Source: an uncultured Prevotella sp.
Lineage (GTDB): Bacteria; Bacteroidota; Bacteroidia; Bacteroidales; Bacteroidaceae
Reading direction: 5' to 3'
Length of the DNA: 64,000 bases
Assembly: GCA_946540435.1 (NCBI GenBank)
Contig: CAMNII010000008.1
Location: 1-64,000, forward strand
The position numbers and the translations under genes were made by a program. Below the pieces are notes generated by a model. The model saw only the letters and a program-made list of their open reading frames with translations, was not told the origin of the DNA and made no database searches. Below are positions 37,225-47,872 of this stretch, one piece after another (position 1 is the first letter of the stretch; every line of letters starts with the position of its first letter).

Positions 37225-39417
37225 ATGAAGAAACAACTTTTATTATTAGCTATGATGGCTGTTGGCCTGCTGACAGTGCAGGCTCAGGAGATCACTTTCA
37301 GTGAGGCACGTTTCCAGAAAGGCGACAATGCCGCTTGGAAGGGCGTGACGGTGGACGACTCGCAATGGCAGCAGGTGCCTGTCGGCAAGCTGTGGACGGA
37401 GTTCGGCGTGAGCAACCCGAAGAACTTTGCCTGGTACAGGATGAAGGGTGTCATCCCTTCGTCGCTCCTTACGCAGGCGAAGTATAAAGACTATGTGCTG
37501 GTGAATGTCGGCAAGGTAGACGACTGCGACGAGACGTTCCTCAACGGCAAGTTCATCGGCAAGACCGGTTCCATGCCTGCCGACAAAGACGGCTACAAGA
37601 TGGCCTACGACGAGCCGCGCCGCTACCTCGTCAGTGCCAAGGACATCCGCTGGGACAAGGAGAACGTGCTTGCCGTGCGCGTATATAACGGCAACGACCC
37701 CGGCGGCATCGAAGGGCAGGTGAGCGTCAGGCCCGTCACCCTGGCCGACATGACTGCCATCACCTTCAAGGAGAGCAGTGCCGACGGCCAGAGCGTATGT
37801 ACCGTTGGCGTGACCACCAAGGGTAACACCAAAGGAACGCTGAGCATCGAGGCCGTCGACCTGGACAACGGCACCGTCGTGAGCAGCCTGTCGCAGCCCG
37901 TCGGAAAGAAGGGTGCTCAGCTGGCATTCCCCTACGACATGCACAAGCAGGTCAGGCTCAAGGCCGTCTTCACCGACACGAAGACGGGCGAGCAGACCAT
38001 GAAGTGCTATTCGCCCAAATACATCCTCACCCCTGCCGCCCCGCTGACACCGCGCTACAACGGTCCGCTGGTGTACGGCGTGCGCACCGGCTCGCCTGTC
38101 ATCCTACGCATGGCCTTCTCGGGTGAGAAGCCCATGACGTACAGCATCAAGAACATGCCCGAGGGGCTGAAGGTGGACAGTAAGACGGGTGTCATCTCCG
38201 GCAACGTCAACAAAGCCGGAAACTACAACCTCACCTTCGTCGCCGAGAACGGCAAGGGCAAGACCGAGCAGGCCTTCACCCTGAAGGTAGGCGAGAAGAT
38301 TGCCCTCACGCCGCCCATGGGCTGGAACTCATGGAACTGCTGGGGTCTGAGCGTCTCGCAGGAGAAAGTCATCTCCTCGGCACAGGCCATCCTCGACAAG
38401 GGTCTTGCCGACTACGGCTACAGCTACATCAACGTCGACGATGCCTGGGAGGCTGCTGAGCGCAATGCCGACGGCACCATCGCCACCAACAAGAAGTTCC
38501 CCGACATGAAAGGTCTGGGCGACTGGCTCCATGCCAACGGCCTGAAGTTCGGCATCTATTCCTCGCCCGGCGACCGCACCTGCGGCGGCTACCTCGGCAG
38601 CATCGACCACGAGGAGCAGGATGCCAAGACGTATAACGACTGGGGCGTCGATTATCTGAAGTACGACTGGTGCGGCTATGGTCGCGAATACGACAGGCTG
38701 GGCGACCACTCCGTAGCTGCCTTTGCCCGTCCATACATGAAGATGCAGCAGTACCTGCGCCAGCAGCCGCGCGACATTTTCTACTCCCTCTGCCAGTACG
38801 GCATGGCGGAAGTATGGAAGTGGGGACATGCCGTCGATGCCAACTCCTGGCGCACCACCGGCGACATCACCGACACCTGGGAGTCGCTCTACGACATCGG
38901 CTTCCTCCGCCAGGTAGGCCTCGAGCCCTATGCCGCCCCCGGCCACTGGAACGACCCCGACATGCTCATCGTCGGAAAGGTGGGATGGAGCAACAACCTG
39001 CGCGACACCCGGCTCACCCCCGACGAGCAGTACACCCACATCTCGCTCTGGGCACTCCTCGCCTCGAACATGCTCATCGGCTGCGACGTGGCACAGATGG
39101 ACGAGTTCACCGTCGCCCTGCTCTGCAACAACGAGGTGAACGCCGTCAACCAGGACATCCTCGGACAGCAGGCCAAGCAGTACGTCAACACAAACGGACT
39201 GCAGATCTGGGCACGCCCGCTGGCCGACGGCACCTATGCCGTGGGACTCTTCAACGTGAGCGACGACGACATCACCGTCAACCTCGCCTCCTACCGCAAG
39301 AACCTCGGAATAGACAAGCCCTTCACCCTCGTGCGCGACCTGTGGCGGCAGAAGGACCTCTCAACCACTGAGTTCCTCATCCCCACCCACGGCGTACGCC
39401 TGCTGAAAGTGAAATAA
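37225..39417 (+). CDS. GH27 alpha-galactosidase with N-terminal accessory domains
   Basis: LTPPMGWNSWNCWG, YINVDDAW, GIYSSPGDRTCGGY, VDYLKYDWCGYG. Confidence 0.92.
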   Translation: MKKQLLLLAMMAVGLLTVQAQEITFSEARFQKGDNAAWKGVTVDDSQWQQVPVGKLWTEFGVSNPKNFAWYRMKGVIPSSLLTQAKYKDYVLVNVGKVDDCDETFLNGKFIGKTGSMPADKDGYKMAYDEPRRYLVSAKDIRWDKENVLAVRVYNGNDPGGIEGQVSVRPVTLADMTAITFKESSADGQSVCTVGVTTKGNTKGTLSIEAVDLDNGTVVSSLSQPVGKKGAQLAFPYDMHKQVRLKAVFTDTKTGEQTMKCYSPKYILTPAAPLTPRYNGPLVYGVRTGSPVILRMAFSGEKPMTYSIKNMPEGLKVDSKTGVISGNVNKAGNYNLTFVAENGKGKTEQAFTLKVGEKIALTPPMGWNSWNCWGLSVSQEKVISSAQAILDKGLADYGYSYINVDDAWEAAERNADGTIATNKKFPDMKGLGDWLHANGLKFGIYSSPGDRTCGGYLGSIDHEEQDAKTYNDWGVDYLKYDWCGYGREYDRLGDHSVAAFARPYMKMQQYLRQQPRDIFYSLCQYGMAEVWKWGHAVDANSWRTTGDITDTWESLYDIGFLRQVGLEPYAAPGHWNDPDMLIVGKVGWSNNLRDTRLTPDEQYTHISLWALLASNMLIGCDVAQMDEFTVALLCNNEVNAVNQDILGQQAKQYVNTNGLQIWARPLADGTYAVGLFNVSDDDITVNLASYRKNLGIDKPFTLVRDLWRQKDLSTTEFLIPTHGVRLLKVK

Positions 39418-39499
39418 GCAGATTTTCTTTTCTTTTTCTTTCGCGTTTCATCAAATATTGCTATCTTTGCAGCCGCAAAAGAAAAATACGAAGCAAGAA

Positions 39500-40678
39500 A
39501 TGAAAAGAACATCAACACCGATGGCTGCCGTCCTCCTGGCCGCCGCAGCCATGATAGCCACCGCCTGCAGCAGCGGCGAGAAATACAACGTTGAAGGAAC
39601 CATCAGCGAGGCCGAAGACTCTGTGCTCTACTTCGAGCACATGAGTCTCAGCGGCCCCGTTGCCATCGACTCCGTGCGCCTGAAAGCCGACGGCACCTTC
39701 CACTTCAGCCGGAAGGCCGCCGCCTCGCCCGAATACTACCGCCTGCGCATCGCCAACCAGATCATCAACCTCGCCGCCGACTCCACCGAGACCGTCACCA
39801 TCACCGCCTCCGGGCGTAACATGGGGTCGCAATACACCGTCGAAGGCTCGGAGAGCTGCGAGAAGATCAAAGAGCTCACCCTCATGCAGCAACAGCTGCA
39901 ACAGCAGATCATCACCATCGCACGCGACCCGAAACTCGGCGCCTCGGCCGTGGCCGACAGCCTCAACGCCGTCGTCGATGCCTATAAAGAACAGGTGAAG
40001 CGCAACTATATCTATGCCGAGCCCATGAAGCCCCAGGCCTACTTCGCCCTGTTCCAGACCGTCTATGCCGGCGGGTGGCAGCCCGTCGCCATCTTCTCGC
40101 CGCGAGGCGTCGACGACGACATCCGTGCCTTCGCCGCCGTGGCCACATCATGGGATGCCTACTACCCCGGAACGGAACGCACGGAGAACCTCCACAACAT
40201 CGCCATCAAAGGCATGAAAGACCAGCGCATCGCCAAGAACAAACAGAACCAGACCGTCGACTTCAGCCAGATTGACGTGTCGAACATCGTCGACATCGCA
40301 CTCCCCGACAGCCACGGACAAATCCATCGCATCAGCGACCTCAAGGGACATGTCGTCCTGCTCGACTTCTGCGTCTATGGCGTGGAAGGCGCCACACAGC
40401 GCATCATGGCCATGCGCGAGCTATACAACAAGTATCACGCACAAGGACTCGAAATCTACCAGATCGGCTACGACGCCGACGAACACTTCTGGAAGACACA
40501 GACCGCCGCACTGCCATGGACATGCGTCTACGACGCCGACGGCATCGGCAGCCGCAACATCGTCAGCTACAACGTGCTGCAACTGCCCACCTACTTCCTC
40601 CTCGGCCGCGACTGCTCCGTCGACAAGCGCGATGTGCAAATCAGCGACATCGACAAGGCCATCCGCAGCCTGATGTAG
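39500..40678 (+). CDS. Thioredoxin-like (AhpC/TSA/TlpA-type) lipoprotein with DUF4369-like N-terminus
   Basis: Lipobox ATACSSGEKYNVEGTI; GHVVLLDFCVYG; GIGSRNIVSYNVLQLPTYFLLGRD. Confidence 0.75.
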   Translation: MKRTSTPMAAVLLAAAAMIATACSSGEKYNVEGTISEAEDSVLYFEHMSLSGPVAIDSVRLKADGTFHFSRKAAASPEYYRLRIANQIINLAADSTETVTITASGRNMGSQYTVEGSESCEKIKELTLMQQQLQQQIITIARDPKLGASAVADSLNAVVDAYKEQVKRNYIYAEPMKPQAYFALFQTVYAGGWQPVAIFSPRGVDDDIRAFAAVATSWDAYYPGTERTENLHNIAIKGMKDQRIAKNKQNQTVDFSQIDVSNIVDIALPDSHGQIHRISDLKGHVVLLDFCVYGVEGATQRIMAMRELYNKYHAQGLEIYQIGYDADEHFWKTQTAALPWTCVYDADGIGSRNIVSYNVLQLPTYFLLGRDCSVDKRDVQISDIDKAIRSLM

Positions 40679-40705
40679 GGTGGCTGGTGGCTGTTAGTAA
40701 TTATG

Positions 40706-40747
40706 ATTAGCCCTTGCAGATGACGTTACGGTCCTGCAAGGGCTAAT
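40706..40747 (+). terminator. Rho-independent-like terminator
   Basis: ATTAGCCCTTGCAG...CTGCAAGGGCTAAT then TGTTTTTC. Confidence 0.8.
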
Positions 40748-40753
40748 TGTTTT

Positions 40754-41015
40754 TCTACGGACTTTAGGGACTGAAAGGACTGCGGATCTCCTGACTTGTT
40801 TTTATTCCTACGGACTTTAGGGACTAAAAGGACTCTTTTGGGGATGCGCTGCGCACATCCTACTAATTGGAAACTACTGAACAGCAAGAGGGACTGAAAG
40901 GACTGCGGCTCGCCTGACTTGTTTTTATTCCTACGGACTTTAGGGACTGAAAGGACTCTTTTGGGGATACGCTGCGCACATCCTACTAATTGGAGACTAC
41001 TGAGCAGCGAGACGC
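40754..41015. repeat. About 122-bp tandem repeat (TTGTTTTTATTCCTACGGACTTTAGGGACT...)
   Basis: Start near 40797 and again near 40919, with GGGATGCGCTGCGCACATCCTACTAATTGGA modules. Confidence 0.88.
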
Positions 41016-41033
41016 CCTGAAAGGGCCGCTATA

Positions 41034-41184
41034 TGTCAGCCCAGGGCAGCGCCCTGGGTACGTGGTGCGCATCCATTCTACGCCCTGAAAGGGCAAAAGA
41101 ATTGAAACAAAAGATCATTCTTTTGCCCTTTCAGGGCGAAATATACGATTGTCCGCGTACCCAGGGCGCTGCCCTGGGCTGACA
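41034..41184. repeat. Nested perfect inverted repeats (REP-like element)
   Basis: Outer arms 41034-41062 / 41156-41184 (29 bp perfect); inner arms 41081-41102 / 41117-41138 (22 bp perfect). Confidence 0.95.
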
Positions 41185-41295
41185 TCTTATTGCCCCTTTG
41201 GGGCTCTATTATACAGATTGTTATCATACTTCCGAAACTTGAATAGATTACTTATATGGGGTTATAGTCATTGGGAAAACAAGCCTTAGAAACCC

Positions 41296-41416
41296 CATCG
41301 TATTCCCTTAGGGATCACACTGTAATCTCTAAGAGTTTACATCGTATTCTCTAAGGGTTTACACCGTATTCTCTTAGGGATCACACTGTATTCTCTTAGG
41401 GAATACATCGTTTTCC
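41296..41416. repeat. Exact-period 22-bp direct repeats, 5 copies plus a partial
   Basis: Units start at 41296, 41318, 41340, 41362, 41384 and 41406: CAYYGTATTCYCTTAGGGATCA. Confidence 0.95.
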
Positions 41417-41517
41417 GCGAACGAGAAAAAGTGGGAACGATGTTAAACAAGATTAAAACACTACATAAGATGCTGAAGCACAACGAATTGGATGATGCAG
41501 AACTGACGGAAGGGTGG

Positions 41518-42453
41518 TTATTCCTGCCGCTCGGAGGTCTTGCCTCTTCTGTTGTTTCGCGGATGATGGAGGAGGATTTCCTCGCGCAGCATGGTGGTGT
41601 CGATATGGGTGTAGATCTCTGTGGTACGGATGCCCTCATGGCCGAGGAGCACCTGGATGACGCGCAGGTCGGCGCCGCCGCGCAGCATCTCCGTGGCGAA
41701 GGAGTGGCGCAGGGTGTGGGGCGAGATGGTCTTCTTGATGCCGGCCTCGGCGGCCTGCCGCTTGAGCATGATGAGGATCATCGTGCGGGTGAGCTTGCTG
41801 CCGCGGCGGTTGAGGAAGACATAGTCCTCCTGGCCGGGTTTTATCTCCATGAGGTTGCGGTCGGCATACCACAGGTGCAGCTCTTTCAGTGCGCTGTCGG
41901 AGATGGGCACGAGGCGTTCCTTCTTGCCTTTTCCCATGATGCGCACGAAGTGTTCCTCTTCGAAGATGTCGGATAGCCGCAGGTTCACCAGCTCGCTGAC
42001 GCGCAGTCCGCAGGAGAAGAGTACTTCGATGATGGCGCGGTTGCGGTGGCCCTGTGGCTGCGAGAGGTCGATGGAGGCCTCTATCTGGTCGACCTCGGCG
42101 GTGCTGAGCACCTCCGGCAGGTGTTGCGGCAGTGTGGGCCACTCGAGGAGCTCGGTGGGGTCTTGCTCGAGATAGCCGTCGAGGACGAGGTAGCGATAGA
42201 ACGACCGTGTGCCGCTGAGCACGCGTGCCTGCGACCGTGCGCCGACATGCTCGTGGAGTCCTCCTGCAAAGGCATGCAGCTGGTCGAGGGTCACCTCGAG
42301 GACACCGATGTCCTGCTCCCGGCAGAAGCGCAGGAGCCACTCCAAGTCGTGGCGGTAGGCTTCGAGGGTGTTCGGCGAGTAGTTACGCTCGAGTTTGAGA
42401 TACCGCATGTACTTTCGTACAATATTTTCCGTTGAATTCTTGTCAGTTTCCAT
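41518..42453 (-). CDS. Tyrosine recombinase XerC/XerD family
   Basis: VLFSCGLRVSELVNLRLSDI, SPHTLRHSFATEMLRGGADLRVIQVLLGHEGIRTTEIYTHI. Confidence 0.93.
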   Translation of the reverse strand: METDKNSTENIVRKYMRYLKLERNYSPNTLEAYRHDLEWLLRFCREQDIGVLEVTLDQLHAFAGGLHEHVGARSQARVLSGTRSFYRYLVLDGYLEQDPTELLEWPTLPQHLPEVLSTAEVDQIEASIDLSQPQGHRNRAIIEVLFSCGLRVSELVNLRLSDIFEEEHFVRIMGKGKKERLVPISDSALKELHLWYADRNLMEIKPGQEDYVFLNRRGSKLTRTMILIMLKRQAAEAGIKKTISPHTLRHSFATEMLRGGADLRVIQVLLGHEGIRTTEIYTHIDTTMLREEILLHHPRNNRRGKTSERQE

Positions 42454-42568
42454 TTATTTCACTACCTTTGCCCTGCCTTTCGACTGATACGCCGGCAGAG
42501 GGCACCTGCAAAAGTACAAAAAAAAGGTGAATGCCGAGACGTTTTGAACAAAGAAAAAACCGAAGAAA

Positions 42569-42991
42569 ATGAAAATACTGATTGTCAACGGTCCTAACCT
42601 CAACCTGCTCGGACAGCGCGAGCCGGGCATCTACGGCTCTGCCACGATGGACGACTGCCTTGACGCCCTGCGTCGCCGCTATCCCGACATCGAACTGACA
42701 TACTACCAGAGCAATGTCGAGGGAGAGCTGATCAACAAGCTGCAGGAATACGGCTTCGTGGGCATCGTCGACGGCATCGTGCTCAATGCCGGTGCCTACA
42801 CCCATACGTCGGTAGCCCTGCACGACTGCATCAAGTCGCTGAACGTACCCGTCGTAGAGGTGCACATCTCGAACATCTACCAGCGCGAGGAGTATCGCCA
42901 CACCTCACTCATCACCAGTGCGTGCCGCGGCATCATCGGAGGCTTCGGCATGGACTCCTACCGACTGGCCATCGAGGCCCTGAGAGGATGA
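42569..42991 (+). CDS. aroQ: 3-dehydroquinate dehydratase type II
   Basis: ILIVNGPNLNLLGQREPGIYG, SNVEGELINKLQE, LNAGAYTHTSVAL, VEVHISN. Confidence 0.96.
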   Translation: MKILIVNGPNLNLLGQREPGIYGSATMDDCLDALRRRYPDIELTYYQSNVEGELINKLQEYGFVGIVDGIVLNAGAYTHTSVALHDCIKSLNVPVVEVHISNIYQREEYRHTSLITSACRGIIGGFGMDSYRLAIEALRG

Positions 42992-43647
42992 ACACCGTCA
43001 GCGAAGACTATATCCTGGCCCACACGTCGCCCGAGCCCGAGCTGCTCTACCGGCTGTGGCGAGCCACCAACCTGCATACCGTTCACGGACGCATGGCCAG
43101 CGGCCACCTGCAGGGGCGCCTGCTGAAGATGCTCGTGCAGATGATCCGTCCGCGGCGCATCCTCGAGGTCGGCACCTTCAGCGGCTATTCCGCCATCGCC
43201 ATGGCCGAGGGCCTCACCGGCGACGGCGAGCTATACACCTACGAGGTCAACGACGAGATGGAGGACTTCGCCCGACAGTGGATCAGCCAGTCACCCGATG
43301 CCCACCGCATCCACTTCGCCATCGGCGACGCCATCACCGAAGCACCACGGCTGGGGCTTACCTTCGACCTCATCTTCCTCGACGGCGACAAGCGCACCTA
43401 TGCCGAGGACTACGAAGCCCTGCTGCCCCTGCTCCGCGACGGTGGCTATATGCTCGCCGACAACACGCTGTGGGACGGTCACGTCACCGACCATGCCTAC
43501 GACCGCGACGCACAGACGCTGGGCATCCGGCGCTTCAACGACCATGTGGCCGCAGACCCGCGCGTGGAGCAACTCATCCTCCCGCTGCGCGACGGACTGA
43601 CCATCATCCGGAAAGTCGGCCGGGAGGACAAGGGCGTGAACCCATGA
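42988..43647 (+). CDS. O-methyltransferase (class I SAM)
   Basis: RRILEVGTFSGYSAIAMAEGL, FDLIFLDGDKRTYAEDYE; ATGA overlap with aroQ. Confidence 0.9.
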   Translation: MNTVSEDYILAHTSPEPELLYRLWRATNLHTVHGRMASGHLQGRLLKMLVQMIRPRRILEVGTFSGYSAIAMAEGLTGDGELYTYEVNDEMEDFARQWISQSPDAHRIHFAIGDAITEAPRLGLTFDLIFLDGDKRTYAEDYEALLPLLRDGGYMLADNTLWDGHVTDHAYDRDAQTLGIRRFNDHVAADPRVEQLILPLRDGLTIIRKVGREDKGVNP

Positions 43648-43681
43648 TATATGAAATGCAACCATCATGATAAGAACAAAA

Positions 43682-45013
43682 ATGAAGACTAAACTGATTC
43701 TGACGCTACTGTGCCTGACATTAGGCACGGCCGACCTGCTGGCCCAGGCCGGCTCAGGTGTGTACGTAGGCGGACACATCCGTCGGGCACGCCCCACGAC
43801 CATCGGGACCCTGCGCAACTCCGGGTTCACCTACGCCATCCTCTTCAATGTCAACGTCGAGGAGAACGGCGACCTCACCGTAGACAATGGCGGCGAGGCC
43901 GGCGGCGTCATCTGCCATGAGGGTGAATACGTGTTCAACAAGGTGCAACGCTACTACCAGGACGACGTCAAGAACCTCAAGACAGCCCCCACCAGCATCG
44001 AGCGCATCGAGATATGCATCGGCGGATGGGAAAACCAGTCGTATGCACATATCCGCGACCTGATCAACAGCGAAGGCACCGGCGAGGAGTCCATCCTCTA
44101 CCGCAACTTCAAGGCACTGAAAGAAGCCCTGCCCGAGGTCGATGCCGTGAACAACGACGACGAGCACTGCTACGACACGTCGACCGCCGTGAAGTTCCAC
44201 GCGATGATGTACGAGCTGGGCTACCTCACCACCGTAGCCCCCTATACAAACAAGACCTTCTGGAACAGCCTCGTCACGCAGCTCAACCGCCAACACCCCG
44301 GAGCCTGCGACCGCGTGCTCATACAATGTTACGACGGAGGCGCCTATAACAACCCGTCGGACTGGAAACTCGGCAACCTGCCCGTGCATGCCGGACGCAC
44401 CAACTACCAGACCGACATGCAGACCTCCATCAACCAGATGCAGACGTGGAAAAACAACAACGGCGTCGTGGGCGGCTTCGTTTGGGTGTATAACGACGAG
44501 TCGTGGAACCTCAACCAGTGGGCATCAGCCATGAACCGCATCTTCCCCACCCGCACCGTGTCGAACGCCGACGCCGTGGCCACCGTCTACGGCGATGCCG
44601 ACTACCAGGGCTACGCCGTCAGGCTCCCCGTAGGCAAATACCTCACCGCCGACCTCGCCGTATGGGGCATCGCCCAGAAAGACATCGAGTCGCTGAAGGT
44701 GCGCGACGGCTATCAGATCACCCTCTACAGCGTGGCCGACCCCGTCAAGGGCGAACGCATCAAGCACACCTTCACCGAGGACAGCCCGAAACTGGAATAC
44801 GTCGGCAGCAACGGACTCACCACCAGCTACGCCAACCGCACCCTCTCGCTCATCATCGAGAAGATTCCCGAGGTGGGCATCACTGGCGTCAGCACGCCGG
44901 CTTCCGGCGAGGAACAGCTCTACGACCTCAACGGCCGCCGCATCGACACCCCGCGACAAGGACAAGTAATCATCAAAGGAAACAAGAAATATGCAAGAAA
45001 CACGACAGAATAA
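43682..45013 (+). CDS. Secreted GH18-like barrel protein with beta/gamma-crystallin-like repeat and C-terminal tail
   Basis: Signal peptide; IEICIGGWENQ, VDAVNNDDEHCYD; ADYQGYAVRLPVGKYLTADL..IESLKVRDGYQITLYS; YDLNGRRIDTPRQGQVIIKGNKKY. Confidence 0.6.
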   Translation: MKTKLILTLLCLTLGTADLLAQAGSGVYVGGHIRRARPTTIGTLRNSGFTYAILFNVNVEENGDLTVDNGGEAGGVICHEGEYVFNKVQRYYQDDVKNLKTAPTSIERIEICIGGWENQSYAHIRDLINSEGTGEESILYRNFKALKEALPEVDAVNNDDEHCYDTSTAVKFHAMMYELGYLTTVAPYTNKTFWNSLVTQLNRQHPGACDRVLIQCYDGGAYNNPSDWKLGNLPVHAGRTNYQTDMQTSINQMQTWKNNNGVVGGFVWVYNDESWNLNQWASAMNRIFPTRTVSNADAVATVYGDADYQGYAVRLPVGKYLTADLAVWGIAQKDIESLKVRDGYQITLYSVADPVKGERIKHTFTEDSPKLEYVGSNGLTTSYANRTLSLIIEKIPEVGITGVSTPASGEEQLYDLNGRRIDTPRQGQVIIKGNKKYARNTTE

Positions 45014-45326
45014 GGTAGCCCGGCTCCTGCAGAAAGAACTCAGCCTCATCTTCCAAAGCCAGACACGCATGATGCACGGCGTCATGGTGAGCGTCACCCG
45101 TACGAAGGTGAGCCCCGACCTCAGCATCTGCACCGCCTACCTCAGCGTATTCCCGTCGGAACGCGCAGAAGAAATCATCGAGAACGTCAACGCCAACCAG
45201 AAGACCATACGCTACGAACTCGGCACACGCATACGCAGCCAGGTGCGCATCATTCCCGAGCTGAGGTTCTTCATCGACGACTCGCTCGACTACATCGACC
45301 ATATCGACGAACTCCTGAAGAAATAG
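44991..45326 (+). CDS. rbfA: Ribosome-binding factor A
   Basis: RQNKVARLLQKELSLIFQ, VRIIPELRFFIDDSLDYIDHIDELL. Confidence 0.92.
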   Translation: MQETRQNKVARLLQKELSLIFQSQTRMMHGVMVSVTRTKVSPDLSICTAYLSVFPSERAEEIIENVNANQKTIRYELGTRIRSQVRIIPELRFFIDDSLDYIDHIDELLKK

Positions 45327-45327
45327 C

Positions 45328-46566
45328 ATGAACTTCCCCTTCTACATCGCCAGGCGCTACCTCTTTGCCAAGAAGTCGACCAACGCCATCAACATCATCT
45401 CGGCCATATCAGTGGTCGGCGTGGCAGTTGCCACCATGGCCATGATCATCGTCCTCAGCGTCTTCAACGGCTTCTCAAGCCTCGTAGGCTCGCTGTTCAC
45501 ACATTTCGACCCGCAGCTGAAGGTGATACCCGTAGAAGGAAAGACCGTGGCGGCCGACGACACCATGCTCGTCGCCATACGCCAGATGCCCGAGGTCCTC
45601 GTCGCCACCGACTGCGTGGAAGACATGGCACTGGCCGTCTACGAGGGCAAGCAGCAGATGGTCACCATCATGGGCGTCGACGACAACTTCAGGAAACAGA
45701 CACAGATCGACGCCATCCTCTATGGCGACGGCACCTTCGAGCTCCACGACGGCGACCTGCAATACGGCATCCCCGGCATCAAGCTGGCACAGGACATCGG
45801 CATGCTCGCCAACTGGGGCGGATGGCTGGCCATCTATGCACCGACACGCGAGGGACAGCTCGACATGTCAAACCCACAAGGCGGCTTCTCCGTAGACTCC
45901 CTGCTCTCGCCGGGATGCGTCTTCGCCGTCAACCAGAACAAATACGACGGCGCATACATCATCACCTCCACAGCATTCGCACGCAGGCTCTTCGACCAAC
46001 AAGGATGCGTCTCGTCGCTGCTCCTGAAACTCAAAGAGCCGCGACAGACCGATGCCGTCAAGAAAGAGATACGCACGATGACACAGGGACGCTTCCGCGT
46101 GCTCGACCGCTACGAGCAGCAGGCCGACACGTTCCGCATCATGCAGATAGAGAAATTCCTGGCGTATATCTTCCTGACCTTCATCCTCATCGTCGCCAGC
46201 TTTAACATCGTGGGCAGCCTGTCCATGCTCATCATCGACAAGAAAGACGATGTGCAGACCCTGCGCAACATGGGAGCAACCGACCGTCAGGTGGCCGGCA
46301 TCTTCATGTTCGAAGGACGCCTCATCGCTGTCATCGGTGCCGTGGCAGGACTCATCATCGGACTCATCCTCTGCGTCCTGCAGCAACAATACGGACTGGT
46401 GAAGCTCGGCAAATCGTCAGGCTCGTTCATCGTCGACGCCTATCCCCTCAGCATCCGCCTCAGCGACATCATCCTGGTCTTCGTCACCGTCGTCGCCATC
46501 AGCTGGCTCGCCGTATGGTATCCCGTCAGATACCTCTCCCGAAGACTGCTGAGAAATGAGAAATGA
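45328..46566 (+). CDS. FtsX/LolC-E-family ABC transporter permease
   Basis: FYIARRYLFAKKSTNAINIISAISVVGVAVATMAMIIVLSVFNGF; DDVQTLRNMGATDRQVAGIFMFEGRLIA. Confidence 0.9.
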   Translation: MNFPFYIARRYLFAKKSTNAINIISAISVVGVAVATMAMIIVLSVFNGFSSLVGSLFTHFDPQLKVIPVEGKTVAADDTMLVAIRQMPEVLVATDCVEDMALAVYEGKQQMVTIMGVDDNFRKQTQIDAILYGDGTFELHDGDLQYGIPGIKLAQDIGMLANWGGWLAIYAPTREGQLDMSNPQGGFSVDSLLSPGCVFAVNQNKYDGAYIITSTAFARRLFDQQGCVSSLLLKLKEPRQTDAVKKEIRTMTQGRFRVLDRYEQQADTFRIMQIEKFLAYIFLTFILIVASFNIVGSLSMLIIDKKDDVQTLRNMGATDRQVAGIFMFEGRLIAVIGAVAGLIIGLILCVLQQQYGLVKLGKSSGSFIVDAYPLSIRLSDIILVFVTVVAISWLAVWYPVRYLSRRLLRNEK

Positions 46567-46649
46567 GAAATGAGAAATGAGAAATGAGTTGATAGCGAAC
46601 CAGCAGGCCATTTTTCATTTCTCATTTCTCATTCCTCATTTCTCATTTC

Positions 46650-46659
<10 letters not shown>
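46551..46659. repeat. GAGAAATGA tandem repeats, inverted arms between convergent genes
   Basis: (GAGAAATGA)n at 46551-46588 and (TTTCTCATT)n at 46615-46658. Confidence 0.95.
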
Positions 46660-47756
<1,097 letters not shown>

Positions 47757-47860
47757 TGCCTGTGTCTATTTTCCTGCAAAGGTACAGTTTTTTTTGATGA
47801 AAAGACCCCACGTCGGAAATATTCCTTCAAAAAGGTTGTGGTATTCTAAGATATAATGCT

Positions 47861-47868
47861 TACCTTTG
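47861..47868 (+). promoter_or_regulatory. -7 promoter element 4 nt upstream of the dus ATG
   Basis: TACCTTTG GCAGC-ATG-type layout (TACCTTTGCAGCATG). Confidence 0.55.
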
Positions 47869-47872
47869 CAGC

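Noticed and set aside
41296-41416. Possible CRISPR array
   Set aside because: Units are directly adjacent at a 22-bp period with no spacers and no cas genes nearby.
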